A stretch of DNA of 31,408 bases from an uncultured Ruminococcus sp. (GTDB lineage: Bacteria; Bacillota; Clostridia; Oscillospirales; CAG-272): the NCBI GenBank assembly GCA_902797125.1, contig CADBRS010000146.1, positions 1 to 31,408 of the forward strand, given 5' to 3'. Shown piece by piece: positions 7,886 to 16,174 of this stretch. A model generated the notes under the pieces. The model saw only the letters and a list, made by a program, of their open reading frames with translations, was not told where the DNA came from and did not search any database. Made by a program: the position numbers and the translations under genes. The first letter of the stretch is position 1. Every line of letters begins with the position of its first letter.

Positions 7886-8917
7886 ATGGAAACCAAAGTC
7901 ATCCGGATCACATCCGCTCCTCTTTCTGAACAACTGGTCCTTCCCGGTCAGATCATCGCATCGGGCGGACTCGTCGTTTTCCCGACCGAGACCGTTTACG
8001 GGCTTGGAGGCAATGCGCTCAATCCTGCATCTTCCAAAAAAATCTATGCGGCCAAAGGACGTCCTTCCGACAACCCGCTCATCGTTCACGTGGCGCGGCC
8101 GGAAGACGCAGAGGAACTGGCCTTTACTGTTCCCTCCTTCTATGAACTGGCTCAAGCCTTCATGCCCGGACCGCTCACTGTCATTCTGAAGAAAAAAGAT
8201 ATCGTCCCTTCGGAAACATCCGGAGGACTGGACACAGTGGCCATCCGATGTCCCGCGAATCCGGTCGCTCATGCATTGATCGAATGCGCAGGCGTCCCGA
8301 TCGCCGCTCCTTCTGCCAATCTGTCCGGAAAACCGTCTCCGACCAGCGCCCAGGACGTGCTTGAAGACATGTCCGGCCGTGTCGACTGCATCATTGACGG
8401 AGGTCCTTCGGATATCGGTCTCGAGTCGACGATCGTCTCTCTGGCCGGTGATGTCCCTGTGCTGCTCAGACCAGGCGGGATCACTTATGACGCACTGCTG
8501 TGCGTGCTGCCCGGACTTGAGATCGCGCATGCCGTCACCCACGAGATCGGAATTCATGAAAAAGCCCTTTCGCCGGGCATGAAATACAGGCACTACGCTC
8601 CTTCGAAGCCTTTGATCCTTTTGAAAGGACCTGAAGAAAAGATCCTCTCTTTTCTGAAGCAGAAACAGCTCAGTGAAAAATGCGCGATTTTGTGCTACAG
8701 CGAAGAGCTTTCGCAACTGAACGGAGAGAGGCTCTATGATATCGGCCGCGGCTCGGATCTCGAGACTCAGGCGCACCGGCTGTTTTCCAGTATACGGATG
8801 GCAGACCGATCGGACGCCGCCGTGATCTATGCCCATCTGCCCATTCTGGACGGTCTCGGGCTGGCACTCTACAACCGACTGATCCGTGCCGCTGCCCACA
8901 CCGTCATCGAACTATAA
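7886..8917 (+). CDS. tsaC: L-threonylcarbamoyladenylate synthase, long Sua5/YwlC type
   Basis: This enzyme makes threonylcarbamoyl-AMP from threonine, bicarbonate and ATP, the first step of the t6A37 modification of ANN-decoding tRNAs. The YrdC domain fills residues 10-210 and shows VVFPTETVYGLGGNA, AAKGRPSDNPLIVHV, GLDTVAIRCPANPVA and IAAPSANLSGKPSPTSA, the usual substrate and nucleotide contacts. The linker SPGMKYRHYAPSKPL and the last 100 residues form the smaller Sua5 domain of the long form (343 residues). ATG 7886 follows the prfA stop by four bases. The prfA-tsaC order recurs in Firmicutes and suggests coordinated expression of translation-fidelity factors. Confidence 0.92.
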   Translation: METKVIRITSAPLSEQLVLPGQIIASGGLVVFPTETVYGLGGNALNPASSKKIYAAKGRPSDNPLIVHVARPEDAEELAFTVPSFYELAQAFMPGPLTVILKKKDIVPSETSGGLDTVAIRCPANPVAHALIECAGVPIAAPSANLSGKPSPTSAQDVLEDMSGRVDCIIDGGPSDIGLESTIVSLAGDVPVLLRPGGITYDALLCVLPGLEIAHAVTHEIGIHEKALSPGMKYRHYAPSKPLILLKGPEEKILSFLKQKQLSEKCAILCYSEELSQLNGERLYDIGRGSDLETQAHRLFSSIRMADRSDAAVIYAHLPILDGLGLALYNRLIRAAAHTVIEL

Positions 8918-8942
8918 AATCTACTCATTTCAAGGTGAAACC

Positions 8943-11177
8943 ATGCCAAAGAAAAAGCAAGACACACACAGCGCCGCAGCATTACCGCCGGCACCGGCCC
9001 GTCCTCAGCCCATCACGGAAACCATAGAAGTCAACTACATGCCCTACGTGATGAGTGTCATCATTTCCAGAGCCATTCCGGAAATCGACGGTTTCAAACC
9101 GGCTCACCGTAAACTGCTCTATACCATGTACAAGATGGGACTGCTCACCGGGTCCAGAACCAAGAGCACCAATGTCGTCGGTCAGACGATGAAGCTCAAC
9201 CCTCACGGAGATGCAGCCATCTATGAGACCATGGTCAGACTGACTCGCGGATATGAGGCTCTCCTGCATCCTTTTGTAGACTCGAAGGGCTCGTTCGGCA
9301 AGCAGTATTCCTCCGACATGAAATATGCGGCGTCTCGGTATACCGAAGTCAAGCTGGATCCGTTCTGTCAGGAACTGTTCCGCGGCATCGACAAGGATGC
9401 CGTCGATCTGATCCCCAACTACGACAACAGCATGGAAGAACCGGTTTTGCTGCCCACTTCTTTCCCGAACGTGCTGGTCACGCCGAACAAAGGCATTGCC
9501 GTCGGCATGGCATCCGAGATCTGCCCTTTCAACCTGTCCGAAATCTGCGACGCCACGATCCAGCTTCTGAAAAAGCCGAATTCCACCATCGAGCAGATCA
9601 TGCAATTTGTCAAAGGACCGGATTTCCCGGGCGGCGGAGCAATCATTTACGATGAAGAGACGATGAAACAGGTCCTGTCCACCGGGCAGGGGCCAATTCG
9701 CATCCGCTCCCGCTACAAGTACGATAAGGCCGAGAATTGCATCGACGTCATGCAGATCCCCTATACGACCTGCATCGAAGCCATCATCAAGCGGATCATG
9801 GAAATGATCAAGGAAGGCAAACTGAAAGAAGTCACCGACGTGCGGGACGAGATCGATCTGAACGGTTTCAAACTGACTCTGGATCTCCGCAAAGGAACGG
9901 ATCCGGACAAGCTGATGCAGAAGTTGTTCAAGACTACCCCGCTCGAAGACGTTTTCAAATGCAATTTCAACGTCCTCATCAATTCCGTCCCCCGGCAGAT
10001 GGGGATCATCGAGATCCTCAATGAGTGGATCACTTTCCGGACAGAATGCGTCCGCCGTGAACTGAAATTTGAATTGGGCAAGAAAAATGACCAGTTGCAC
10101 CTTTTGCTGGGACTGGCCAAAATACTATTGGATATTGATAAAGCCATCCGGATCATCCGCAAAACCGAAAAAGAAGCGGACGTCGTACCGAACCTGATGA
10201 CCGGCTTTGAGATCGATCAGGTTCAGGCTGAATACATCGCCGAGATCCGTTTGCGTCATCTCAACCGCGAATACATTCTGAACCGTCTGGCCGATATCGA
10301 GGGACTGGAAAAAGAGATCGCAGAGATCGAATCCATCCTCAAAGACAATTTAAAGCTGAAAGCTTATATTGCCAATCAGCTCGTGGAAATCAAAAAGAAA
10401 TACGGAATGCCGCGCCGTACGCAGATCGTTGACGCGGAAGACATCCCGGACACTCCCGTGGTCGAGACAGTCGAGAATTATCCGTGCCGTCTGGTCCTGT
10501 CCAGAAACGGTTACCTCAAGAAGATCACCTATCAGTCTCTGAGAGGCAATGATAAGAATGAATTCAGAGAGGACGACGGACTGCTCCAGCAATTCGAAGC
10601 GGACAACGTCACGGAGCTGATTTTCATCACGAACAAGGGCCAGATGTACCGCGCTCAAGTCAATGACTTCAACACCTGCAAAGCGTCATCCCCCGGCGAC
10701 TTCGTTCCCTCCGTTCTGAAAATGGATACGGTCAACGAGGAAAGACCTTTGTGGATGTTCGTCTTCAAGGGCAATTATCCGGCAGACCACAATTTGGTTT
10801 TCGTTTTTGAAAACGGTAAGGGGCTCCGGATCTCCATGTCCAAATATGAAACCAAGGCCCCGAGGCGCAAGATCACATCCATTTGCAACACGGATTCCCC
10901 TCTGGTTGCAGCTTTCTACGAAACGAAGCCTTTCGACATCCTGCTTGTGACGAGCAAGCGAAAGGCGGTTTCGATCAAGACTTCCCTGATCCCGATCAAA
11001 GCGACCCGCTCCGCCTCCGGCGTTCAGCTCATGGCCGTCAAGGGAGGACAGAAAGTCGTTCTGTGCTGCCAGGATTTTGCAGAACGGTTCCCCAAGTTGG
11101 GCAGTTACAAAAAATTAGCACTGGGTTCGGCTGGAGCCACCGTCAGCGAGGCTGAGCTCAAGGAAGCGGATAAGTGA
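8943..11177 (+). CDS. Type II DNA topoisomerase subunit A (GyrA/ParC-like)
   Basis: This 744-residue protein is the breakage-reunion subunit of a type IIA topoisomerase. The catalytic Tyr is Y133 in AASRYTEVKL, preceded by the quinolone-region equivalent KLNPHGDAAIYE (residues 84-95) and HRKLLY. The tower and coiled-coil region (about 375-470) and a shortened beta-propeller-like C-terminal domain (about 490-735) follow. No canonical GyrA box (QRRGGKG) is present. It belongs to a ParC-like group I know as common in Clostridia and normally paired with its own ATPase B subunit, but no gyrB/parE-type gene is in this window. ATG 8943 has AAGGTGA upstream; the frame is open to 8886 but that would overlap tsaC. 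Confidence 0.85.
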   Translation: MPKKKQDTHSAAALPPAPARPQPITETIEVNYMPYVMSVIISRAIPEIDGFKPAHRKLLYTMYKMGLLTGSRTKSTNVVGQTMKLNPHGDAAIYETMVRLTRGYEALLHPFVDSKGSFGKQYSSDMKYAASRYTEVKLDPFCQELFRGIDKDAVDLIPNYDNSMEEPVLLPTSFPNVLVTPNKGIAVGMASEICPFNLSEICDATIQLLKKPNSTIEQIMQFVKGPDFPGGGAIIYDEETMKQVLSTGQGPIRIRSRYKYDKAENCIDVMQIPYTTCIEAIIKRIMEMIKEGKLKEVTDVRDEIDLNGFKLTLDLRKGTDPDKLMQKLFKTTPLEDVFKCNFNVLINSVPRQMGIIEILNEWITFRTECVRRELKFELGKKNDQLHLLLGLAKILLDIDKAIRIIRKTEKEADVVPNLMTGFEIDQVQAEYIAEIRLRHLNREYILNRLADIEGLEKEIAEIESILKDNLKLKAYIANQLVEIKKKYGMPRRTQIVDAEDIPDTPVVETVENYPCRLVLSRNGYLKKITYQSLRGNDKNEFREDDGLLQQFEADNVTELIFITNKGQMYRAQVNDFNTCKASSPGDFVPSVLKMDTVNEERPLWMFVFKGNYPADHNLVFVFENGKGLRISMSKYETKAPRRKITSICNTDSPLVAAFYETKPFDILLVTSKRKAVSIKTSLIPIKATRSASGVQLMAVKGGQKVVLCCQDFAERFPKLGSYKKLALGSAGATVSEAELKEADK

Positions 11178-11190
11178 GGTTTTCATTGCG

Positions 11191-11331
11191 ATGAATCAAA
11201 AACCAAAGAAAAAAGCGGACAAAAGAACTTTTGCCATCCGCTTGTTCTGTATCATATTGGCTGCACTCCTGCTCATCGGGTCATCAACGATCGTGATCAC
11301 CTTACTGATCCAGAAAATGCTTGGAGGCTGA
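11191..11331 (+). CDS. Small single-pass membrane peptide
   Basis: An ATG at 11191 opens a 46-residue frame ending in TGA: a Lys/Arg-rich cytoplasmic head of 13 residues, one long hydrophobic helix (about residues 15-41), and the tail QKMLGG. The basic-then-hydrophobic pattern predicts an N-in membrane peptide. A GTGAGGT sequence lies about 11 bases upstream, and the gene sits between the topoisomerase stop (13 bases away) and the operon terminator (8 bases after its stop), both of which support it being real. No family is recognised and no function is proposed. Confidence 0.6.
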   Translation: MNQKPKKKADKRTFAIRLFCIILAALLLIGSSTIVITLLIQKMLGG

Positions 11332-11338
11332 ACCCCAC

Positions 11339-11382
11339 AGTGAACTATCCGGCAACAAAGGGCCGAATAGTTCACTTTTTTT
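11339..11382 (+). terminator. Intrinsic terminator of the plus-strand operon
   Basis: A 10-bp stem (11339-11348 with 11367-11376), one mismatch, then four more pairs, with an 8-base loop, is followed by TTTTTTT to 11382. It ends the operon that starts at 3020 and separates it from the convergent pyridoxal kinase gene. Confidence 0.9.
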
Positions 11383-11390
11383 ATCCTTGC

Positions 11391-12221
11391 TTATTTCAAG
11401 CAGTCGATCAAATAGCCCAATTGGGGTTCGAATTTGACGCCGTACCAGTGGGTCGGATCGTCGATGGTGCCTTCGATGCAGCGAACCGTATATTCGGCGG
11501 CTATGCCCGCTGATTCGTAAGCGGATTTGCCTTGCATGTAAGCCCCCACAAAAGCGGAAGAATACACGTCTCCCGTTCCGTGACTGCTCTTGGAGATCTT
11601 ACGGTGTCTGTAGTACTGACATGTATCTCCCTCCAGGACAACGACCCCTGTCGTTTCATCGTCATAACTCACGCCTGTCAGAATAATGGTTTTGGCGCCT
11701 TCGCGTCTCAACTTCGCAAGCAGTTCCGCAATATAAGCCTCGTCATATTTTTCTTTGTATTCATGGCCTGTCAGGAAGCAGGCTTCCGTGATATTGGGCA
11801 GAATGATGTCTGCAGCGGAAGTCAGTTTCTTCATTTCTTTTACAAAATCCAAATCGAATGCCGGATACAGTTTCCCGTTATCCGCCATAGCCGGATCCAC
11901 AAATTTGACGCAGCCCGGTTTGCAGAGAGTCTGAAACATATCCAATACGTCGTTGATCTGTTCGGCGCTACCCAGATAACCTGTATAGATCGCATCGAAC
12001 GAGATTCCTTCTTTCTTCCAGTGCGCACAGATGGCCGGAATGTCTTCCGTCAGATCATGACATGTGAACCCTTTGAAGCCTGCTGTATGCGTCGACAGGA
12101 TGGCCGAAGGAATGATAGCGGTCTCATGCCCTGCAGCGGATAAAATCGGAAGTGCCACGGTCAGAGAACATTGTCCGACGCACGAGATGTCCTGAACGGT
12201 CAGAATTCTTTTATATTCCAT
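11391..12221 (-). CDS. Pyridoxal/pyridoxamine kinase (PdxY-type)
   Basis: The 276-residue product belongs to the ribokinase-fold pyridoxal kinases, which phosphorylate pyridoxal, pyridoxine or pyridoxamine with ATP in the B6 salvage pathway. Typical elements are TVQDISCVGQCSLTVALPILSAAG at the start, the substrate-side loop STHTAGF, YTGYLGSAEQI, the nucleotide-side block ILTGVSYDD, and SSHGTGDVYSSAFVGA carrying the GTGD anion hole with catalytic Asp near residue 217. The ribosome binding site is AGAGGT, nine bases upstream. The gene lies 138 bases downstream of rrf2 on the same strand; a hairpin and a palindrome in between suggest separate control. Pyridoxine versus pyridoxamine preference cannot be read from sequence. 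Confidence 0.9.
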   Translation of the reverse strand: MEYKRILTVQDISCVGQCSLTVALPILSAAGHETAIIPSAILSTHTAGFKGFTCHDLTEDIPAICAHWKKEGISFDAIYTGYLGSAEQINDVLDMFQTLCKPGCVKFVDPAMADNGKLYPAFDLDFVKEMKKLTSAADIILPNITEACFLTGHEYKEKYDEAYIAELLAKLRREGAKTIILTGVSYDDETTGVVVLEGDTCQYYRHRKISKSSHGTGDVYSSAFVGAYMQGKSAYESAGIAAEYTVRCIEGTIDDPTHWYGVKFEPQLGYLIDCLK

Positions 12222-12290
12222 TTTCTTTACCTCTTTCTGATCGGATCCCGAGGCTTCCAGACCCCCGGAATGATCAAGTATTCTAATTGT

Positions 12291-12305
12291 CTATCAGTTT
12301 GATAG
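12291..12305. promoter_or_regulatory. Perfect palindrome upstream of the pyridoxal kinase gene
   Basis: CTATCAGTTTGATAG is a perfect 6-bp inverted repeat with a 3-base centre, 70 bases upstream of the kinase start. On the minus strand TAGAAT follows it as a possible -10 box, but no good -35 box was found. It could be an operator or an RNA hairpin. Confidence 0.3.
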
Positions 12306-12322
12306 GCTTTTTCTATGATGAG

Positions 12323-12348
12323 AAACGGGCGTGATTGCACCCGTTTTT
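12323..12348. terminator. Hairpin after rrf2
   Basis: AACGGG and CCCGTT arms enclose a partly paired centre. On the minus strand TTTCTC follows, on the plus strand TTTTT. It is probably a weak terminator that ends the decarboxylase-rrf2 transcript before the kinase gene. Confidence 0.45.
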
Positions 12349-12359
12349 CCTCCAAAAAT

Positions 12360-12794
12360 TCAAATGACATAATCATTTGATTTTTCCTGCTGCTGATCCA
12401 AGATGTCCTGAAGCGTAATATGATCCAAATATTCGTTTATCACTTTGGCCAATCCGCGCCAGATCGGAAATGTCGGACAATCGATTCTTCTGACACAGAC
12501 CGCCTCGTCCTGGTCCACACAATCGACCGGAGAAAGCGAACCTTCCGTCGCTCTGAGAATGGCGCCGACAGTCAGTCTGTCCGGCGTGACAGCCAGTTTG
12601 TATCCGCCCTGAGGACCGCGCGTCCTTCGCAAGATCCCTTCCCTGTTCAAAACCGGAATGATCTGCTCAAGATACTTCTTTGAAATATTCTGTCGTTCAG
12701 AGATATCCTTCAGGGGAATGAATCCTTCGTTTTCATGTTCCGCGAGATCGATCAGCATCCTCAATGCGTATCTGCCTTTTGTCGATATTCTCAT
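12360..12794 (-). CDS. Rrf2 family transcriptional regulator with three conserved-type Cys
   Basis: This 144-residue Rrf2 protein has the winged helix at residues 1-70 (MRISTKGRYALRMLIDLA, then ISKKYLEQIIPVLNREGIL and the wing RGPQGGYKL). Three cysteines, C92, C100 and C106, fall in the loop where IscR-type members hold a [2Fe-2S] cluster; IscR spacing is C-x5-C-x5-C, here C-x7-C-x5-C. It may therefore sense Fe-S status, redox or nitric oxide. GGAGG lies six bases upstream of the ATG, and the gene starts 15 bases after the 5S-type carboxyltransferase stop, so it is the last gene of that operon and may regulate it. A CymR-like role without a cluster is the main alternative. Confidence 0.88.
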   Translation of the reverse strand: MRISTKGRYALRMLIDLAEHENEGFIPLKDISERQNISKKYLEQIIPVLNREGILRRTRGPQGGYKLAVTPDRLTVGAILRATEGSLSPVDCVDQDEAVCVRRIDCPTFPIWRGLAKVINEYLDHITLQDILDQQQEKSNDYVI

Positions 12795-12809
12795 GGGAAA
12801 CCTCCGGGT

Positions 12810-14204
12810 TCAGACCGAATGGATGCCTAGCGACGGATCTGCATGAGTGCCGTCCAAGCCGTATTTCTTTTGGGCGCGGACAGATGCAAACTTTTTGTAA
12901 ACCTCAGGGAACAATGCGTACGAGAGAACGTCTTCATCCTGCTCGATATTTTCCCCGATCTCCGCACGGAGTTTGTCCAGTTCGGGAGGAAGATCGTCTG
13001 CAGGCCGGTACGTGATCGGTTTTTCATCGCCGACGATCATCTTCACAAAATCAGGATCCATCGGAACGGCGGTTTTTCCGTATTTGCCCAAAACGATATC
13101 CTTGAATTCTTTGGTGACCATTTTGTAGCGTCCCATCAGAACGTTGAAAACGGCCTGAGTCCCTACGATCTGTGAAGAAGGGGTCACCAAAGGCGGGTAT
13201 CCGACGTCTGCACGGACTCTCGGAACTTCCTCGAGCACCTCGGTCAGTTTGTCGCTCTTCCCTGCCTTGTCCAGTTGGGACATCAGATTGGACAGCATGC
13301 CTCCCGGCACTTGGTAAAGCAGCGCGTTGACGTCCACTTTGAGAGCCTTGGGATTGAGCAAACCGCTCTTGAGATATTTTTCACGCAGCGGTGTAAAGTA
13401 CTTTGTCACGACATCCAGCTTGGACAGATCCAGGCCTGTGTCGTATTCTGTCCCTGCCAGCGCGGCCACGATCGTTTCCGTCGGCGCCTGAGACGTGCCC
13501 ATGGCCATCGGCGAGATCGCGGTGTCCACGATGTCTACACCGGCCTCGACGGCTTTCAGGATCGTCATGGAAGCTAATCCCGCCGTATAGTGGGTATGGA
13601 GCTGGATCGGAACCTGAACACTGGCTTTCAGGGTTTTGACCAGTTCATATGCGTCAAAGGGTTTCAAAAGACCGGCCATATCCTTGATGCAGATGGAATC
13701 TGCGCCCATCTCTTCCAGTTCCTTGGCGTATTTCGCATAATAGTCCATCGTGTAGACAGGCCCTGTCGTATAACTGAAAGCAGCCTGAACGTGTCCGCCT
13801 TCTTTCTTTGTCGCGTCGATCGCGGTCTTCAGGTTTCTGGGGTCGTTCAAAGCGTCAAAGATCCGGATGATGTCGATCCCGTTCGCGATACACTTCTGAA
13901 CAAAATATTCCACCACGTCATCGGAATAATGACGGTAGCCCAGAATATTCTGCCCGCGAAACAGCATCTGCAGTTTGGTATTTTTCACATGCTTGCGGAT
14001 CGTACGCAAACGGTCCCATGGATCTTCATTCAAGAACCGCATACAGGAGTCGAATGTGGCTCCGCCCCATGCTTCCAGAGAATGATAACCGATGCTGTCC
14101 AACTGTTCCAGGATCGGCAGCATGTCTTCGGTCGTCATCCTTGTTGCGATCAGGGATTGATGGGAATCCCGGAGCACGGTTTCTGTAATTTTTACTTTAG
14201 CCAT
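12810..14204 (-). CDS. oadA: Biotin-dependent 5S-type carboxyltransferase subunit (oxaloacetate decarboxylase alpha / pyruvate carboxylase subunit B type)
   Basis: The 464-residue protein carries the pyruvate/oxaloacetate carboxyltransferase TIM barrel. LRDSHQSL places the metal-binding Asp at D13, IKDMAGLL gives the carboxylated Lys at K174, and HTHYT supplies metal ligands H203 and H205. It transfers carboxyl groups between oxaloacetate or pyruvate and biotin. Classical oxaloacetate decarboxylase alpha (about 590 residues) ends in a biotin domain; here the protein stops after the conserved C-terminal barrel extension and biotin sits on the separate carrier at 15440-15793, as in the 5S subunit of transcarboxylase. 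It is fifth in the pump operon, with the rrf2 gene following. Confidence 0.9.
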   Translation of the reverse strand: MAKVKITETVLRDSHQSLIATRMTTEDMLPILEQLDSIGYHSLEAWGGATFDSCMRFLNEDPWDRLRTIRKHVKNTKLQMLFRGQNILGYRHYSDDVVEYFVQKCIANGIDIIRIFDALNDPRNLKTAIDATKKEGGHVQAAFSYTTGPVYTMDYYAKYAKELEEMGADSICIKDMAGLLKPFDAYELVKTLKASVQVPIQLHTHYTAGLASMTILKAVEAGVDIVDTAISPMAMGTSQAPTETIVAALAGTEYDTGLDLSKLDVVTKYFTPLREKYLKSGLLNPKALKVDVNALLYQVPGGMLSNLMSQLDKAGKSDKLTEVLEEVPRVRADVGYPPLVTPSSQIVGTQAVFNVLMGRYKMVTKEFKDIVLGKYGKTAVPMDPDFVKMIVGDEKPITYRPADDLPPELDKLRAEIGENIEQDEDVLSYALFPEVYKKFASVRAQKKYGLDGTHADPSLGIHSV

Positions 14205-14224
14205 ATCTCATACCTCACAGTCGA

Positions 14225-15403
14225 TTAAGCAAACCAGGAGAGGAACACACCGGCGGCAACTGCCGAGCCGATGACCCCCGCCACATTGGGCCCCATGGCA
14301 TGCATGAGCAAAAAGTTCGTGGGATCCTCTTTCTGACCCTGGATCTGAGAAACACGGGCCGCCATCGGGACAGCGGATACACCGGCAGAACCGAGCAGCG
14401 GATTGATCTTTCCGTGAGTTAAAACATTCATCAGCTTGGCGGTCAGCAATCCACCTATCGAAGAGACGCAGAAAGCAGCCAGACCGCAGAAGATGATGGC
14501 GATCGTCTGTAAACTCAGGAAATTCTCGGCAGTTGCCGTAGCACCGACAGAAATACCCAGGAAAATCGTTACGATGTTCATCAATTCGTTCTGAGCGGTT
14601 TTGGACAGCCTTTCCGTGACTCCGCAAACGTTCAGCAGATTACCGAACATCAGACAACCTACCAAAAGCACCGCTTCGGGGACGAACAGGAAAACGACCA
14701 GCGTCACCACGATTGGGAAAAGGATCTTCTCGGTCTTGGAGACCGTGCGCAAAGTTGTCATTTTGATCGAACGCTCTTTTTTGGTCGTCAGCAATTTCAT
14801 CAGAGGAGGCTGAATCATCGGGATCAAAGCCATATAGCTATACGCTGCGATCGCAATGGCACCCAGAAGTTTGGGGGCCAGGATCTTCGTGACCGTGATA
14901 GCGGTCGGCCCGTCCGCTCCACCGATGATACCGATTGAAGCTGCTTCCTGCGGAGTAAACAGCCCTGTCATCAATGCGACTGAAAAAGCCACGAACACGC
15001 CCAGCTGAGCGCCTGCTCCGATCAGAAAACTTTTCGGATTGGCGATCAGAGGCGTAAAATCCGTCATGGCGCCGATGCCAATGAATATCAAACAAGGATA
15101 AATGCCCAGTTTCACACCCAGATAAAGGAGGTCCAGAAGTCCGCCGTGCGAAAGGATCTCGCCGAAGGAAGCTTCCCCTGTGATAAAGAAATCCGGGTGG
15201 AACAGATTGGTTCCGGGCAGATTGGTCAGGAACATACCCATCGCAATCGGAAGGAGCAACAAAGGCTCGTATTTTCTGACAATAGCGAGGTAAAACAGCG
15301 CGAACGATATCGCAATCATGATCAGTGTTTTCCACCAGTCACCCTGCGAAAACCAGTTGTAGATACCCGTTGATTGCAGAAAGTTTTGTACGCTTTCAAG
15401 CAT
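14225..15403 (-). CDS. oadB: Sodium-pumping decarboxylase beta subunit (OadB/MmdB/GcdB family)
   Basis: This 392-residue integral membrane protein decarboxylates carboxybiotin and exports Na+. It has about nine to eleven hydrophobic segments. The signature FIGIGAMTDFTPLIANP lies at residues 107-123, and GGADGPTA at 161-168 holds the Asp (D164) that matches the Na+/proton-relay Asp of characterised beta subunits. The C-terminus has a second re-entrant motif, AMGPNVAGVIGSAVAAG. The gene lies between the biotin carrier and the 5S-type carboxyltransferase. The family is shared by oxaloacetate, methylmalonyl-CoA and glutaconyl-CoA decarboxylases, so it does not by itself name the substrate. Confidence 0.93.
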   Translation of the reverse strand: MLESVQNFLQSTGIYNWFSQGDWWKTLIMIAISFALFYLAIVRKYEPLLLLPIAMGMFLTNLPGTNLFHPDFFITGEASFGEILSHGGLLDLLYLGVKLGIYPCLIFIGIGAMTDFTPLIANPKSFLIGAGAQLGVFVAFSVALMTGLFTPQEAASIGIIGGADGPTAITVTKILAPKLLGAIAIAAYSYMALIPMIQPPLMKLLTTKKERSIKMTTLRTVSKTEKILFPIVVTLVVFLFVPEAVLLVGCLMFGNLLNVCGVTERLSKTAQNELMNIVTIFLGISVGATATAENFLSLQTIAIIFCGLAAFCVSSIGGLLTAKLMNVLTHGKINPLLGSAGVSAVPMAARVSQIQGQKEDPTNFLLMHAMGPNVAGVIGSAVAAGVFLSWFA

Positions 15404-15439
15404 AATGCCTATACTTCCTTTCAGGACAGTGGGTCGTTT

Positions 15440-15793
15440 TTACTGAAGTGTGATAAGTACGTCGTCTGACTTGACTGTGGCCCCCTGCGCGACAAGGACA
15501 GAAGCAACCACGCCGTCTTCGGGACAAGGGATATCGTTTTCCATCTTCATGGCTTCAAGGACCATCAGGACCTGCCCTTTTTTCACCGCATCACCGGGTT
15601 TGACGTTGATCTTCATGATATTGCCCTGCATGGGCGCTTTGACCTGAGTTTTTCCGGAAGCAGCTACAGGTGCCGGGGCGGCCGGTTTCTGTGCAGGCGC
15701 AGGAGCTGCTGCCTGTACGGTTTCCTGTGTTCCGCATTCCTCTACTGATACTTCATATGTGACGCCGTTTACGGTAACTTTATAGTTTTTCAT
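15440..15793 (-). CDS. Biotin carboxyl carrier subunit
   Basis: This 117-residue carrier has an N-terminal beta segment (MKNYKVTVNGVTYEV, residues 1-15), an Ala/Pro-rich flexible linker (about 27-47), and a C-terminal biotinyl domain. The biotinylated Lys is K83 in EAMKMEND. The build matches the delta/gamma carrier of methylmalonyl-CoA decarboxylase and the 1.3S subunit of transcarboxylase. It would carry carboxybiotin from the two carboxyltransferases encoded beside it to the membrane beta subunit. The first residues, KVTVNG, are the part that binds the carboxyltransferase partner in related systems. No biotin carboxylase gene is present, which fits decarboxylation or transcarboxylation rather than ATP-driven carboxylation. 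Confidence 0.93.
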   Translation of the reverse strand: MKNYKVTVNGVTYEVSVEECGTQETVQAAAPAPAQKPAAPAPVAASGKTQVKAPMQGNIMKINVKPGDAVKKGQVLMVLEAMKMENDIPCPEDGVVASVLVAQGATVKSDDVLITLQ

Positions 15794-15815
15794 GATACAA
15801 TCCTTTCAAATAGTC

Positions 15816-16166
15816 TTAATGATGGGTTCTTTTGAACGATACGACTCTGAAACCTTCGGTCGGTGGGATTCCCTCCTGAGTCCGGAATGCCGCGATCGCC
15901 GCTGTGATCACAGCGACCAGCTGAGCATCCTCAGACGGTTGGATGGCCTCAGGCTCGGCTGAAGCCGCTGTCTCGGCGGTACCGGGATCTTCTTTCGCTT
16001 TGCTGCGGCGGGCCGGCAGATCATGCAAGAGCAACTTGAAAATGACCATGGCTCCCCACAGAAGCGCAAGAACCAGGAAAATCGTTCCAAGCCCCAGCAG
16101 CGTCATCTGGCCGGACATGGACAGCCGTTCAGCAAAAGACATGCCTGTTTCTGCAACTGTTTCCAT
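15816..16166 (-). CDS. Sodium pump decarboxylase gamma subunit (OadG-like)
   Basis: The product is a 116-residue small membrane protein: a short periplasmic-side N-terminus, one transmembrane helix at about residues 21-44 (LLGLGTIFLVLALLWGAMVIF), a charged stretch, a Glu/Ala/Pro-rich linker, and the short C-terminal block QLVAVITAAIAAF with FRVVSFKRTHH. This matches OadG/MmdD anchors, which assemble the alpha-beta complex; the terminal His pair resembles the metal-binding tail of OadG. I chose ATG 16166 because GAGG lies six bases upstream; an overlapping GTG at 16178 is less likely. The gene starts just after the carboxyltransferase stop at 16175, so the two are coupled. Confidence 0.8.
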   Translation of the reverse strand: METVAETGMSFAERLSMSGQMTLLGLGTIFLVLALLWGAMVIFKLLLHDLPARRSKAKEDPGTAETAASAEPEAIQPSEDAQLVAVITAAIAAFRTQEGIPPTEGFRVVSFKRTHH

Positions 16167-16174
16167 ATGCCACC

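Noticed and set aside
7793..8899. 368-codon open frame on the minus strand over prfA/tsaC
   Set aside because: It lies wholly over two well-recognised plus-strand genes, its translation shows no domain, and no ribosome binding site fits. It is a high-GC shadow frame.
8982..10100. 372-codon open frame on the minus strand within the topoisomerase gene
   Set aside because: It is antisense to a conserved catalytic domain and its codon positions mirror the real gene. No independent signals.
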